Positions 39,001-50,357 of a stretch of 64,000 bases of DNA are shown here, piece after piece. Below the pieces are notes generated by a model. That model was given only the letters and a program-made list of their open reading frames with translations, was not told the DNA's origin and made no database searches. A program made the position numbers and the translations under genes. This DNA comes from Rachycentron canadum. Lineage: Eukaryota > Chordata > Actinopteri > Carangiformes > Rachycentridae. The stretch spans positions 7,648,645 through 7,712,644 of the forward strand of contig CM076650.1 of NCBI GenBank assembly GCA_038496675.1. The letters run 5' to 3'. Position 1 is the first letter of the stretch, and each line of letters begins with the position of its first letter.

Positions 39001-42000
39001 GTGTCAAACAACATAGATAATATGAAAGGTGACCATTGGGATGGACATACAGAGAATTATCACCTGAATCTTGACCAAAACAAAGCTTGAAGACATTGAA
39101 TATTGGACTTCATTGGACATTGATCAGGTCAAAAGTATGATGGTCAGACTGGTGAGGGTTATTTATATGAATCAATACAGTGTTGTGTGTGTGTGTGTGT
39201 GTGTACCACAGGTGGATCGGCTGTGTGGCAGTGCTTTGTATGGTTGTCTTGGTCATGGCCTTCAACATCCTGGGACTGCTATGTGGTACCTGTGGCTACG
39301 ACAAACAAGCTACACCCACAACCCGTGGATGCCTTTCAAACACTGGCGGCAACCTGCTCATGGCGTATGTTGGCAACAGTGTGGGACTCAAACTAAATGG
39401 AGAGAGAGGCTCTTTTTCCTGGCAGACATGTTTGTTAGATACATCAGTGTTTTTCCTGCTGTGACAAGACAAAATGTCTACAGACGTTAAAATTAATAAT
39501 GAGGGTAATATTAGACAGTTAAAGACAAGGATTGAAAAGGAGTGTGTCAAACCCTAAGGGCAAAAGAGATGGTTAAATATGTTTTTTTATCAAAAAGACA
39601 GTGTCAACATTCAAATTAGTAACTTACAGAAACTATATATTTGAATTGTTTGTTGTTTTTTTTATTTAAAGTGTTGAAAGGTAATTTCAATTTACAAAAA
39701 GTAGACGTTGAATAGTTTTTTTATCTCTCTACAGACAATGTCACCATGCACTAGAATAATATCTACAGATTTTATTTCAATCACCTGAGATGCAGTAGTC
39801 TTGTTCATAACACATAATCATAGAAAGGTCAAAATTAAAGTTCAGTTATATACACCCCCATGTCCCAAAATGTACTGTTTCTAAGTGTAGTTTCTCTCTT
39901 GCTCTTTCAGAGGGGTGGGCTTCTCTTTCATCTTCGCCTGGGTGCTGATGGGCATTGTGACCACCTTGTTTGTTGTTGGTGGCAACGTGGAGAAGCTGAT
40001 GTGTGAACCACTGGCGAACCGACAGCTGTTCAAGGTGTGGATACAAACTCTCTTCCTTCCTGAATGGCCTTAGTTTTGCTCTCTTCTTTGTCTCTGTCTG
40101 TGTTTATCTTGGAGAGAGTTTTATCTGAGCATGATAATATTGATGAATGTGTGTGTGTGTGTGTAGATTATAGACACACCATTCCTGGTTCATCCTGCCA
40201 AGAAGAACTTCCTTCCTGGGATGCTGTTTCAGAATCCAAACATTGACTTGACTTTGGGAAGCATGTACAGGTAACATGCAAACAGCTGACGCACACATAC
40301 TGTGCATAAGGCTGAATTATGTTCAGTTCAAATAGAGTCTACTGTTACACTTATGAAGTATTTTTCTCATAGGGAGTGCTATGAGAACAACGGTCTGTAT
40401 CACGCTCTGCAGCTGGAGACCATGTTCAACATCAACTCCTTTCTCAACAGAACTGTGGTAAGTGCGCAGCTGGGTGGCAGAGTGGTTTAGGGCATCACTA
40501 TGTCCCTGGTTTGATCCCTGTTTTGTGGACAGTTGTTGTTGTTGTGTCATTCCCCATCTCTCTGCTCATGGGAGCTCTGCAAACCCCTGTCAAATAAAGA
40601 CACAAAAATGCCCCCAAAAATGACTTGGTGTAACATGTAGGAATTTAAGATAAACAACAACTTTGTAACTTGCGAGTTTGTTTGTGTGTTTCACCACAGT
40701 ACAACAGGGATCTGGCCAAAGTGTTTGACAGTGTGCAAGTCGATCTGCAGGACATCACACTGTTGGAGCAGGCCGGCCGAGACAGCCTCATCAACTTTGC
40801 CAACTCTGGAGTTGGACAGATTGACTATGAGGCATACCTGGCTGAGGTAATCTGTCTGTTTGCACAGGTGTTGTATCTCAATCTAAAGTTGAAGTCACAC
40901 TAAAGTCACATGCTGTGGGGACTGGGTCCCATGTGGAGACAAATGATGGTCTCCACAATGTTGACCATTTATGTACAATAGTACGCCCAATCCAAACCTA
41001 AACCTTAAACCTAAATAAAACTAACTAACACAGAAATTGAATTTAAAACAGAAAGATGGGGAACATAAGGATATTAATCCTGCTTCATCTTGTTTTAGGT
41101 AAATAAGGGAGTCACCCTTGTGGATCTCCTGTCTTTCTCTACTGACCTGGAGGCTCAGGCTGACCAACTGGTAAGTCTCATCATTACTCTACTGACAACA
41201 TTACTGCTATTATTGTCCAGGAGATGACAACAGTTGTTTTTGAACTTATATGTATAAGCTGATTTAATTCAATTAAGGGATAAGGACAACCAGACACAGT
41301 TGTGTCGCTCCCTTCTGTCCAAACTATTTACTGTTTTGATATTTATTACCTAATGAACCTAAAGATTGTACTCTTAGGTTTTTTGTCCCCAATGGTTAAT
41401 GTGTGTGTTTGTTTGTTTACAGCCTCGCGGTGCTCTGGAGAACGCACTGAAAGGACACGCCAGCAGTATCAGACAGATTCACAGAGATCAGGTGGTGCCC
41501 TTGGAACAAGCAATGGTAATCATCTTTTCCTCAACACAAACACAAACAAAACCAGTACCACACAATCAAATACCAGTAGACGCAGTATGTTCAAGCAAGT
41601 ATAAACACTCTCACCTCGAATTGCATCTTTCCTTTACGGACAAAGTAAATGAACATATACTTGTAACTCTTGTAATAGCTTAGTAACTTTATCCTTCAGT
41701 ATCTATCAGTATATTGTTTTTAAAACATCTTGCATGAGAAATAACAAAAAATACATACATCACTTTTAACATATAGTCCAAAGAGTAAAAATGATTGTAA
41801 AAAGGTTATAAGTGCCTTTGTTTGCTTGCTCCCTCAACGTTCCCTCATTTTTCTCTTCCTTTTCTTTTCTCAAATGGTGAACAGAAATATGTCAGAGCGC
41901 GGGTAAGCCGCTGTTGACACACTGAAAGTGACAGTGTTTTCTGTGTGTGTTTGCCGTAGCAATGTGGTCCATGTCGTGACAGCAGTGGTGTGACAGAGTG

Positions 42001-44693
42001 TTTGTTCGTGACCACTCAGACATTTGAGTGTGAATTTGTGTGTTTGAATTTGGTTCGTCTAACAGTCTTTGTTTTTGTCTTGTCACACAGAGTACCCTGA
42101 GCCAGAGTATCAAACAGCTGCAGAGGACATCCAGCGACCTGCCGGTGAGACAGTGCACTGACAAAAACAGTGTTGTTAATACATAACAGCACGCTAAACA
42201 CAATTTTGTGCTTAACTGAGACACGTCCAGCTCATGTGAAATTTTCTCTCTCTTTCTCTCAGGTCAAGGTCACTAATATCCTGAGTGCCATTGATGCAGC
42301 AGAGTACCTCATCACTCATAATGCCTCTCATGTGGTGAAGCAGGTACACGGCTTTTTGACAAATAAAATGCTCAGCCTTGTGTAACTGTGCACGTATAAG
42401 TTTAATACAGGCAACAAATGTTTACTGGTTGGAATCCTAATTTTAAATTAGGTATAAATTAATGACATGTTTGTGTAGTGTAAAGATGCAGTTGTTACAT
42501 AACAATATGTGCATCTCATAAAAGTGGAGTTTCACAGTTGTAAATGTACTTAGTAAATATTTATATGCAAAACATAATTTAGCTTTAATATGGGAGCCAG
42601 AAAATAGTTTTTAGACAATCTTGAACAAGTATGAACCCTAATCTTATTTATACGAATATATATACCTAATTATACTGCAGTCACATTTCCTAACTAATTT
42701 TTCTTTGTTGGTTTATAGGAAACAAAGGGCTACATACAGAGCTTGGTGGGATACTTCAAACAGTACACAGAATGGGTTAAAAACTCTGTGAGTATTGTCC
42801 CAATTTTCTTCATCTTTTTAAAGGGCACGGGTCAATTTCTGCTGAGACAGTGTCAGCACAGGGAAGGTGTGTAAGCATAAAGCATTATGAGCTAATTCCA
42901 TCACTGAGCTAAATTAGAACAAATTATCTGGGTTGCAATAAATTATAGGAGCTTATTTCCTATATTTCCTGTTTGTTAGGTCCTGTTGTCCAAGAAGCCA
43001 CTTGGATGTAACTTGAGGTTGATAATGAGAAGGTTAAAGAGAGATCGGGCGATCAGCCAGCAGATGGGAAATGTTCATACTCAGCTAATTCTGGTTTTGC
43101 ATTTGATGTCATTCGTACCGACACCATAATCTATATTCTGAGTTTTTCTGTTATATGTTCCGTGCAGTTGACTGCAGAGGTGGCGCAGTGTAAACCCATC
43201 AGTAACTTGGTGGACAGCATGGAGATCGTAGCCTGCAGCTTCATAGTCGACTCAGTGGTAAGAATGACTGTGCGTTTACACGTGTGTGTGTTTGTGTATC
43301 TCTCTGAGTGTGAGATGTACTGATTCATTCCACAGCCGTATGTACAGTACATGTTCCCTATGTGTGTCAGGCTTTCAACTGAAGACATAAGTGGCTCCTT
43401 GGCGTTTTAAGGGCGCTCTGGGTCTTGTGACCACATGTATGAGAACAGTATGTCCTCACGCCTCCGACACACTCGCTCACACACACACACACTGCGATGG
43501 GACAGAGTCTGTTTTGAGGCAGGGCAGAGACTTAAATGCACATAGATTGTTCTCTGTTTGTTTTCTTGCAGCCCTGAGGAATTGTAAAGTTTAATATTTA
43601 CTTATCAGCTGTGCATGTGAGTTTGTGAGGGTTTAATGAGAGCTCAGACGAGCCACAGACTGTGAGCGATATAAACAAGAATTTATATATCAGGGCTCCA
43701 GCAGCTTTAGCAGCATGTGTTTGTATTTTGTTTTACAGAACACGTTCTGGTTTGGTCTGGGAGGCTGCTGCATCCTTCTGATCCCCAGCATCATCTTCTC
43801 CATCAAACTGGCAAAGTATTACAGAAGGATGGACACAGAGGACGTCTTTGAAGAGTGAGTTCAGGCAGCACGCCTGCCTTAGTTTTACTCCTAGCTCTCT
43901 AAATCTTTCCTGTTGTAGATCGAAACAAAATTAATGAACGCTTCTCTTCTCTCTTTCCCTTTGTCATTATTGCCATTTCATGGTCTTTGATTCTCCTCAT
44001 ATCTTTCTGTCACGTTATTTCTACTCTCCAGCTCCTCTTACCCATGGCTTGTTGCACTTTAAAGTTTGTCTACTCCCCGTACGTCCTTTCATCCTCTTCC
44101 ACATGCCCACTCCTTTTTTTTGGTATGTGATACTTCAGCTTTGGATCTCTTCCTTCTTTCTTCTCACACGTTTCATCAGAAATCACAAGCATGATCTTGT
44201 GTCTCTTTGCTTGGATTCTTATTCCATCATCTTCCCTCACTATCGAATTCATTTCCATCGAGAGTGACGCTCTCTGAGGATCCCGCCATCCTTGTTGCTT
44301 TCACTCGTCTTCACATTCTCTTTCTCACCTGTCCTCCCTCGCTCTTGTGTTGCAGTTTGGGTAATACAGGTAATCATGGTGAACAAGTGTGCGATATCCA
44401 TGGAAACCTCACTGTGGTCAGGTACGAGTTGTGCCCACCAGATCTGCTTGCTTGCATGCTGAGGTATTAATTGGTGGAGGGATCTTTCTGTCTGTATGAC
44501 TGAGAGTCTGCAGACAGAACTAAGTGTGCTACATGAGATTTTTCCACAAACGTTAAACTCACAAAGAATTCCTCGTGTGTGTATGCATGTGTTTGGTTGT
44601 GTGCGTGTGTGTACCTGATGTAGCTCCCCCTATAACAACACTCTGACTCGGTTCCCTCGGGCCTCTGCTCCTCCAAGCTACAACGACTGGTGA
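25510..44693 (+). CDS. prom1: prominin-1 (CD133), five-transmembrane glycoprotein, multi-exon
   Basis: Pentaspan protein of plasma-membrane protrusions and photoreceptor discs. Exons: 25510-25780, 33013-33074, 33437-33463, 33565-33770, 36015-36135, 36239-36302, 36387-36476, 36913-36936, 37258-37475, 37595-37669, 38292-38355, 38695-38854, 39212-39364, 39911-40034, 40167-40270, 40373-40457, 40700-40846, 41099-41170, 41423-41515, 42091-42144, 42263-42343, 42719-42787, 43168-43257, 43739-43854, 44356-44421, 44624-44693. Phases agree, giving 901 aa (human 865). Exon 1 has a signal peptide and GAIGILFHMVHAFLYVVQP. The exon at 33565 carries span 1 and the Cys-rich CFCVCRCCENCGGEMHQRQ; span 2 crosses the 33770/36015 junction; span 3 ends LLCGTCGYDKQATPTTRGC; span 4 precedes GGNVEKLMCEP; span 5 precedes KLAKYYRRMDTEDVFE. 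The C-terminal tail ends PPSYNDW. The last two exons are least certain. Whether this is fish prom1a or prom1b cannot be settled here. Confidence 0.95.
26538..26596. repeat. AT-rich palindromic microsatellite
   Basis: Runs of (AT)n broken by single G and C bases form a near-perfect self-complementary tract of about 55 nt that could extrude as a cruciform. Located in prom1 intron 1. Confidence 0.8.
31652..31920 (+). repeat. diverged copy of the TTGCAGCCC-ended teleost element
   Basis: Starts 'AGCTGAAACAATTAACAATT' and ends near 'aaaagttagttgcccct', with 'actgattaatcaagacaata' internally. It contains a later (AT)n expansion at about 31819-31833. Same family as the copy at 16511-16796. Confidence 0.6.
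33437..33463 (+). other. prom1: 27-nt prom1 microexon
   Basis: Flanked by 'ttatag' and 'gtaaac'. It encodes PENVVLLLQ in frame and sits between exons encoding IKIEEWKK and WIYYEAG. It corresponds in length and position to the human PROM1 9-residue segment (about 92-100) that is absent from one of the two classic CD133 isoforms. Confidence 0.85.
35963..36010 (+). repeat. prom1: (TG)n microsatellite abutting a prom1 3' splice site
   Basis: About 24 TG units followed immediately by TTTCAG and the exon at 36015. The repeat replaces most of the polypyrimidine tract. Confidence 0.95.
36913..36936 (+). other. prom1: 24-nt prom1 microexon
   Basis: Flanked by 'atctaaag' and 'gtaatt', phase 1 to phase 1. 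It encodes AKVENAIK, preceding AMRETKEALE; human reads IKSMATAIKETKEALE here. Skipping it keeps the frame. Confidence 0.7.
38531..38539 (+). other. prom1: candidate 9-nt prom1 microexon
   Basis: CTCTTCCTC is bounded by 'aaccacag' and a perfect GTAAGT donor, downstream of a pyrimidine-rich tract. Inclusion changes VS-GVKGML to VS-ALPRVKGML without a frameshift. The form without it matches human AGIKRVL best, so it would be optional at most. Confidence 0.35.
40466..40620 (+). repeat. tRNA-derived SINE in prom1 intron
   Basis: The head resembles a tRNA gene: an A-box-like TGGCAGAGTGGTTTAGGGC and a B-box-like GGTTTGATCC. The body has 'tgtcattccccatctctctg' and the tail 'TGTCAAATAAAGACACAAAA' then A-rich sequence, as in abundant teleost SINEs. 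It begins only 8 nt after the exon's donor site at 40458. Confidence 0.8.
41885..41902 (+). other. prom1: 18-nt prom1 microexon
   Basis: Bounded by 'gaacag' after a pyrimidine-rich tract and by 'GTAAGC'. It encodes KYVRAR in frame between EQAM and STLSQSIKQLQ. Human PIEQSLSTLYQSV has no such insert, so this exon looks optional. Confidence 0.65.
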
Positions 44694-46209
44694 CCCACAG
44701 GAGCTGTCTCCCCGTTGATGAGGTATTGATTATTGGTTACAAATAACCAACCACTAATCCACTTCTAACTGAGGTAACCGTCTAACAACCACCACCCATT
44801 CAATCATCACCAGGCTGACTTTACCCAGGAGACTGTGACTGACGTTTCCGCTGTGATTCATCCGCTCCTCTCCTACAACCTTCATCCATCAGCGTTGTTT
44901 CTTGTAATTAAAGGAGATATTACTCATGAGTATGATTTAAGATCGAGGCACCACATCTGTCTGACACTGTCTGCGAAGATTTGACCATTTTTCATGTTTG
45001 TCCTTTGATTTGCTCGGAACGTACAAGACGTTATGTAGGGAGAACAAGCGCTTTGTGGTAACAAAATGTCAACTTGTATGCTTGGCATGTTTATGTGTGT
45101 GCTATAAAAAAATGTTGTGTGTATAATAAAATCTTATTTTTTAAGATGAGGTGTCCAAGAGTAGAAAGTAATGGCTAATACAAATTTTAGAAAATGTTAA
45201 GTCAATTCCCCATTCAAATAGTTTTCAGTATATTTGCAGCTATTTGAGGTCTATGGTTAGTGATGTTTTAAATGGTCGTGTTTGATATGGTTATAGTGTA
45301 TATGTTGGGGCTGTAGCACAGATTTATTTACATCTGGGGTTTGTGTTTGCTCTACTCATCTACAACATTGATTAATGTTGAAGAATAGAATATAAGCAGT
45401 GTCGGACAAAAAGGGGCTCATAACCTTTTTTTTATTTGCCTTTGAATCAAACCAATGCACTGATGTTTCTATAAATATGCCTGAAACATGTAGAGGTTGA
45501 TCTTATTTGCGCTTTTTCTGCAGCGGACAAGAGAGCTGGAACTGAGCTTTCCCTTGTGGTAAATCTTCTATTTATTCTTTTTCTCATCACCACTCAGTAA
45601 AAAAGAATAATTCACTGTAGGACTGAGTGGAGGTTATTTCTGATATGGCTTCTCTCTTTTCCAGGATCACTGGACTTTCCATCTTTCCTATTCAGACCTT
45701 GTGACAGAACAGAAGAATCGCAACAATCGGACTGTGTGAAGACGTCCCTCCCCCTGTTACCCCTTCAAGCCATTTGACAAAGACCTCTGATGCCAGCAGC
45801 ACCACAGCAGTCCTTCTAGTGTTTCATGCTGTACTTTATCAGATGTCAGATCAATTTTCCTGCATAGTTAGTTTTACAGATAGAGAATGAATTTGTATTT
45901 ACATCATCAGTTTTAACTTGGTGACACAAGTGTACATTTTTTACACTTTCAAAACTTTTGAAAGTTTTTTATTTTTGTTAATGTTTGTTTTATAACATGT
46001 ACGTAGTGTTTTTGTAGGAGTAGTTGTTTTCTTTCTTTCTTTTTTTTTCTTTTTGTCTTTGCTTGTTAAATATCTGTAACATACCTGGCATCATTTTGTC
46101 TACAGGTTTGCACTGACTGGGTAGATGTTCAAGTTTTACATTTTGGCAAATACACTTCACTGCTTTGTCGCCAAGAGCTTGCAACTCTCACATCTGTATT
46201 TTAAATACC
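44694..46209 (+). other. prom1: prom1 3' region with alternative terminal exons
   Basis: After the TGA at 44691 a donor AG/GTATTG follows at 44722. Further exon-like segments are 45524-45558 ('tttctgcag' before, 'GTGGTAAAT' at the end) and one starting at 45665 ('tctcttttccag'). A polyadenylation signal AATAAA at 45125-45130 would end an unspliced form. These may be 3' UTR exons or supply alternative C-termini. Confidence 0.5.
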
Positions 46210-46562
46210 AGCATTCAGCTAGCTTAGCTTAATTTAGCATTAAAAAGTAGGAGAGAGGGAGGAGATGAAAGTCAACACGATCCATCTTGTTGACTTTGGT
46301 CAAGTTTGTGGTTTCCCTGGTTTTCGTTTATGTAAATGTTAAAGAAACTAGCTAGAAAGTGTTCATTTGTGGGCTTTAGGCAGATTTTGTTAGCTTCAGA
46401 TAGACCCTGTCTCCAGTCTTTGTGCTAAGCTAAGCTAACAGTCTCTACGCTGTAACTTCATATTTAGCCTACACAAATGAAATTGCTATTAATCTTCTCA
46501 GCTAACTCTTAGCCAGGATGTGCAAAGATGTATTTCTCAAAATGTAAAACTATTCCTTTAAA
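46210..46562 (+). repeat. teleost interspersed repeat
   Basis: Contains 'CTCCAGTCTTTGTGCTAAGC', 'taagctaacagtctc', 'taacttcatatttagcc' and ends 'aaaatgtaaaactattccttta', the recognisable layout of a repeat abundant in percomorph fishes. No coding capacity. Confidence 0.75.
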
Positions 46563-48890
46563 CGCTGGCTGAGGAAAGTGGGCCAGTATCCAAATCTCTT
46601 AGACATGAAGATATTAATCCAGAGTTTATCCTGAGTCATGCTACTGAAAGAGGCAAAGTGTTTCGAGCTATTCAACACACACATAAGCTACATATATATT
46701 ACCCTAACAAGGTTTTAAGACAGCTAACAAACAAAATATTGTGTCTTAGGCACTTCTTGCCAGATCATTAGTGAGGGCCTAGTTGATTGTGTTGTCAGAG
46801 GTTTTGTTTTTTTTTTTTCTTCACCATACTGTGGTTTGAAAAATAAAACTTCCAGAAGCCTTTGCATCTCTGAGATCATATGGAGGAATAGTCACATAAA
46901 CACAACACACATAAACACACACAATCCCTCTGGAGCTTGTGGTGAGGGCACAAATCTGTGAATAAAAACTTCTGTCCATTAATGTGTTTGTTTTTCTTCC
47001 ATAATCACAGGATTCATCAACCGCTGTTGTCCAACTCACACTAACACATACCCCAAAGCAAAAGAAACTCAGGAAGCTTAAAAGCTTAAACCACCTACTA
47101 TTGAAACTTTACATAATCTATAAGCCACAGGTCTGAATGAAAAAGGCGCTCATCTGCCAAAACACACATTACACCCATGAACATTCATGTAACGTATACA
47201 GGGCTGTTTTGGGGTGGGGGTGGGGGGGTTGGTGAGAGGTTTGCAGGGAGTGGTGGTGGTGGTGGGGGGGCTCGGCAGTGGTTGAGGTGGCGTGACACTG
47301 TTGCAGCCTATTGGCATACGAGTACACTTACTTAATTTAGGAGAGTGTCTGTTCCAGGCAACATACACAAACTTCACGTTTACTTTGCTTTCCCTGTGTG
47401 TCTTTCAGGCAAACTGTCTCTAGGTTGACTATAGAAGTGAAACTGATTCTGCTCACATATAAATAGCAGTAGGCTGTGCTCTCGTCTTCCGCCCTGTGTC
47501 CACACCAGTCAGTCCATATGGAGTATTTTAATTTTTTGAAAGTTAGACTCACTGTAGAGTTCAGTCAGTCGTATACAAAAGCATATATATGTGTGTTCGG
47601 TATGTATTTAGCCTCTTTGAGTTCAGTCAGTCCTGAAATTTTACTCTGTTATGTTTAGCTTTTCATTGTGTTGTGTGTTGCTTGTTTATCACCAACTTGA
47701 GCATCTTAATTTAATTTTGTTTTGTGCTTTACACTCGCCCAGCACCTTATTAGGAACATCTGCAAAACTGCTTATTCGTGCAATTTGTCCAGTCAGCCAA
47801 TCATGTGGCAGCAGAGCAGTACATAGTCTATACAGTCCTGTGAGTGTAGCTTCATATTTAATGGACAGAGTGAAGAATAGTATGAATCTTATCAAACTCA
47901 CACCAAGAAAACAAACATATTTCCCTAATAGCTCAAGGATACTTGTAGAAGTAATGGGATAATGCTAAAACTGTTTCACAGTTGCAAAAGGCAAGATGAT
48001 ACATAGATTCAGTGAACTCACTAATTTCACGCACCAATGCCAAACTCCTGCTTTAATTAAATAATATTACCCTCCACAACCTTGCCCCTGTTTTAGCCTC
48101 TTGTGCAGTGGAAGCATCTGTTTCTCATGAAGATAATCACCCAATGATCTTTGAAGACCCTAGAAGGTGGTTTAACAACACTTAACTGTTCTGAAGGTAT
48201 TCCCAGAATCCGGCTGTGCATTAAAAATATACTGCAACTATAGCGTGACAAGATATTTTCAAATCAAATGACTTCACAACGCACATTTTTATTATAGAGA
48301 CATACCGGATGATGCCTTATACAGCCTACTGAGTTAAATACTTAAACCCAAGCAATACTTTAATGCACAGTGTGATATTTACTCATTTCCCAAACATTCA
48401 GCCTGACATAATTTAGCACATGTGGGAACTCACAGTTTGGCTGCACAGAAATAGTTTGTTGCTTTAGTGGTAAAACAGCAACAAAAGTCTTTATAAACAC
48501 AAACTGCATTTTTAGGAGAACATTATTTTTACAGGGTCACAGATCAACTTTTAACTCTTTAGCAAATAACCTTTCTCTGCAATTTGGCTCTCAGCCCTCG
48601 GCTCTTTCCTCCTCCTCTCCCCTTCATCAATAGTCAAAGAATCTCTTATGTGAGATTATATAATGTCTTGCCACAACATTTGGCTTCGTGTGTACCCTCC
48701 TTCAGTCTTGTTACTCTCCTTCCCCCCTCAGCTCCCACAGATCCACTGACCCATTCCCCTTTTCCTTCCTCAGTTTATGTTCTCCCCCTCTTTCCATCCA
48801 TCCTGCACGTGTGAAGGAGAGGTCAGTGGTGGAGGAGGGGTTTGACCTCCTCAGCTCACCTGAATAATACCTTCTTTGTGAGCCTCAGCC
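46563..48890. other. intergenic between prom1 and fgfbp2
   Basis: No gene is seen. It includes a G-rich stretch at 47211-47270 and a relic at 47742-47870 starting 'CCTTATTAGGAACATCTGCA' and including 'cagccaatcatgtggcagca', recognisable as a common fish DNA transposon end. A pyrimidine-rich block lies at 48595-48800, upstream of fgfbp2. Confidence 0.55.
47742..47870 (+). repeat. fish DNA transposon end relic
   Basis: Matches the abundant 'TTATTAGGTACACCT'-type sequence, then 'gcttattcgtgcaattt' and 'cagccaatcatgtggcagc'. Only one end is present and there is no transposase frame. Confidence 0.6.
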
Positions 48891-48891
48891 T

Positions 48892-48898
48892 TATAAAG
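48892..48898 (+). promoter_or_regulatory. fgfbp2: TATA box of fgfbp2
   Basis: TATAAAG about 105 nt before the first ATG. A start of transcription 25-30 nt downstream would give a 5' UTR of about 75 nt. Confidence 0.65.
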
Positions 48899-48999
48899 TC
48901 AAATTCAGATGCCTTCTACCCTTCCACTCCTTAGCTTTCTGTGCAGACACATATACACATCATCCCATACCTACGCCCATCCATCACGGACACACTGCC

Positions 49000-49737
49000 A
49001 TGACAGCCAGGATGAAAGCTTTGCTGCTGGTTCTGGCTACAACTCTTTGTATGTCAAATGCTCAGACCAACAACAGCAGCAATGACAACAAGCAACAGCA
49101 GCTGCAACAACGAAGCATCTGGGACGAGCCCATCAAATTCACTTCCAAGACCAAGGATTCTTGTACCATGGTGGTGTCCGCAGCCGGTGACTATACTCGC
49201 CTCCGTGTCTCCTGCAAAGGTCCTAGCCAGGGCCAGACCCCAGGACGTTCCTACTACTGCGACTTCCAGGGAAAACCCAACCTCTGCCGTGCCTACAACC
49301 TCAACCCTCGTCACTACTTCACCCAGATAATGTGGGAGTTGAGGAAGCTGAGCCATGCCTGCCAGGGACCCAAAATCTACCGCCCACAGATGTGCAAGAA
49401 ATACCCAGACGAGGCCCAAATGACCTTCCTGGCTTCCTGGCCTAAAGCCACTACCCTAAAACCCTCCAAGCCTGTACAGGAGCCACGCAAACCAATGGTG
49501 CCAGCCCAGACCAAGCCTATTACTACTCCTAAACCTGTCAAGCCCCAGCCTCAGCAGCCCGTCAAGCCCCAGACAGGCAAAGGCTCCCAGACCCGGAAAA
49601 CTACACCCAAGCCAGGGAAGACCAGTACTCATCCCACAGAGCAGCCCGACTCTAAAGCCTCCCGCATTGCAAATGAGTACTGCTGGAAGAGCTTCCATGG
49701 CCTCTGCAGCTACGTCATCAGCTGGTTCCAAAACTGA
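49000..49737 (+). CDS. fgfbp2: fibroblast growth factor-binding protein 2 (Ksp37-type), single coding exon
   Basis: Secreted carrier of the FGF-binding protein family, 245 aa (human 223). Translation may start at M1 (49000) or at M5 (49012), where MKALLLVLATTLCMSNAQ is a clean signal peptide. Cleavage is likely after NAQ. A Gln/Asn-rich stretch precedes the globular part, with landmarks DSCTM, VSCKG, YYCDFQGKPNLCRAYN, WELRKLSHACQGP and PQMCKK, which match human FGFBP2 SCTM, VDCRN, WCEYRGQPSMCQAF, HHACQGA and SVCRE. Residues about 148-215 are Pro/Lys/Thr-rich and low in complexity. The tail EYCWKSFHGLCSYVISWF matches the human HCWKPFQALCAFLISFF end. All eight family cysteines are present. Its position between prom1 and fgfbp1 supports the FGFBP2 call. 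Confidence 0.93.
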   Translation: MTARMKALLLVLATTLCMSNAQTNNSSNDNKQQQLQQRSIWDEPIKFTSKTKDSCTMVVSAAGDYTRLRVSCKGPSQGQTPGRSYYCDFQGKPNLCRAYNLNPRHYFTQIMWELRKLSHACQGPKIYRPQMCKKYPDEAQMTFLASWPKATTLKPSKPVQEPRKPMVPAQTKPITTPKPVKPQPQQPVKPQTGKGSQTRKTTPKPGKTSTHPTEQPDSKASRIANEYCWKSFHGLCSYVISWFQN

Positions 49738-49755
49738 AATGAAACTCAGTCACAG

Positions 49756-50053
49756 GTGAGTGACGGAAAAATTACAAATAGGAAAAAGAAGGATAGAGGT
49801 TGGAGAAGAAAGTTAGCAAGAGGTAGAAGGTTGAAAAAAATTAGAATAAAATGTGTTTTTCTTGTGTTTTGAATGACCGTAGAGCTGGAGTAGAAAATAC
49901 AATCAGTATAAATACTTTTAAAGACAAACTGTCAGTAAAATCCTCTCCTGTTTAAGGTTTATAGAGTACTGTATCTGCGCAGCCTGTCTATTCACTAAAT
50001 AAACAAACTTTCTTGTGTTCATTTTAAAATTCCTACGTTTTTTGTTGTTAAAG
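49756..50053 (+). other. fgfbp2: candidate 3' UTR intron of fgfbp2
   Basis: A strong donor CACAG/GTGAGT lies 18 nt after the stop. A possible acceptor 'ttgttgttaaag' precedes GTTGGAAACACC at 50054. The following 300 nt end at AATAAA (50352-50357). An unspliced form could use the earlier AATAAA near 49998. Confidence 0.4.
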
Positions 50054-50351
50054 GTTGGAAACACCAGCAATGGACCCAGTCAGATCCTTCCCATCTATCT
50101 TAGACCGCTCCAGGATCTGTGTGGGAGCTACTGGAGTCGCCTTTTTGACTGAGCCAAAAGCACTCGACCTACACCTGTGTGTGGTTAGCAGATGACTGCT
50201 TGTGTTGTCATGTGGTGTACATGTCATTTTTAAATCTGTAAAATACACACAGCAAGGCAAAGGGAAAAATGACAGGCATGTGATTCTGGTTGTATATGAT
50301 GTAAAATTCCGTCCTTTTGAGATGCATAAATGTTTCAACTACATTTGTAAA

Positions 50352-50357
50352 AATAAA
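50352..50357 (+). terminator. fgfbp2: polyadenylation signal of fgfbp2
   Basis: AATAAA followed by T-rich and TG-containing sequence from 50378. A second candidate is near 49998. Confidence 0.5.

Noticed and set aside
40466..40620. possible tRNA gene
   Set aside because: A- and B-box resemblances are degraded, the cloverleaf cannot be completed, and the tail is that of a SINE.
49054..49419. 121-codon minus-strand frame
   Set aside because: Antisense shadow of fgfbp2, with no independent promoter or motif.
49000..49737. initial reading as fgfbp1
   Set aside because: The SCTM, YCDFQGKPNLC and CWKSFHGLC motifs match FGFBP2, while the 54476 gene matches FGFBP1; gene order agrees.
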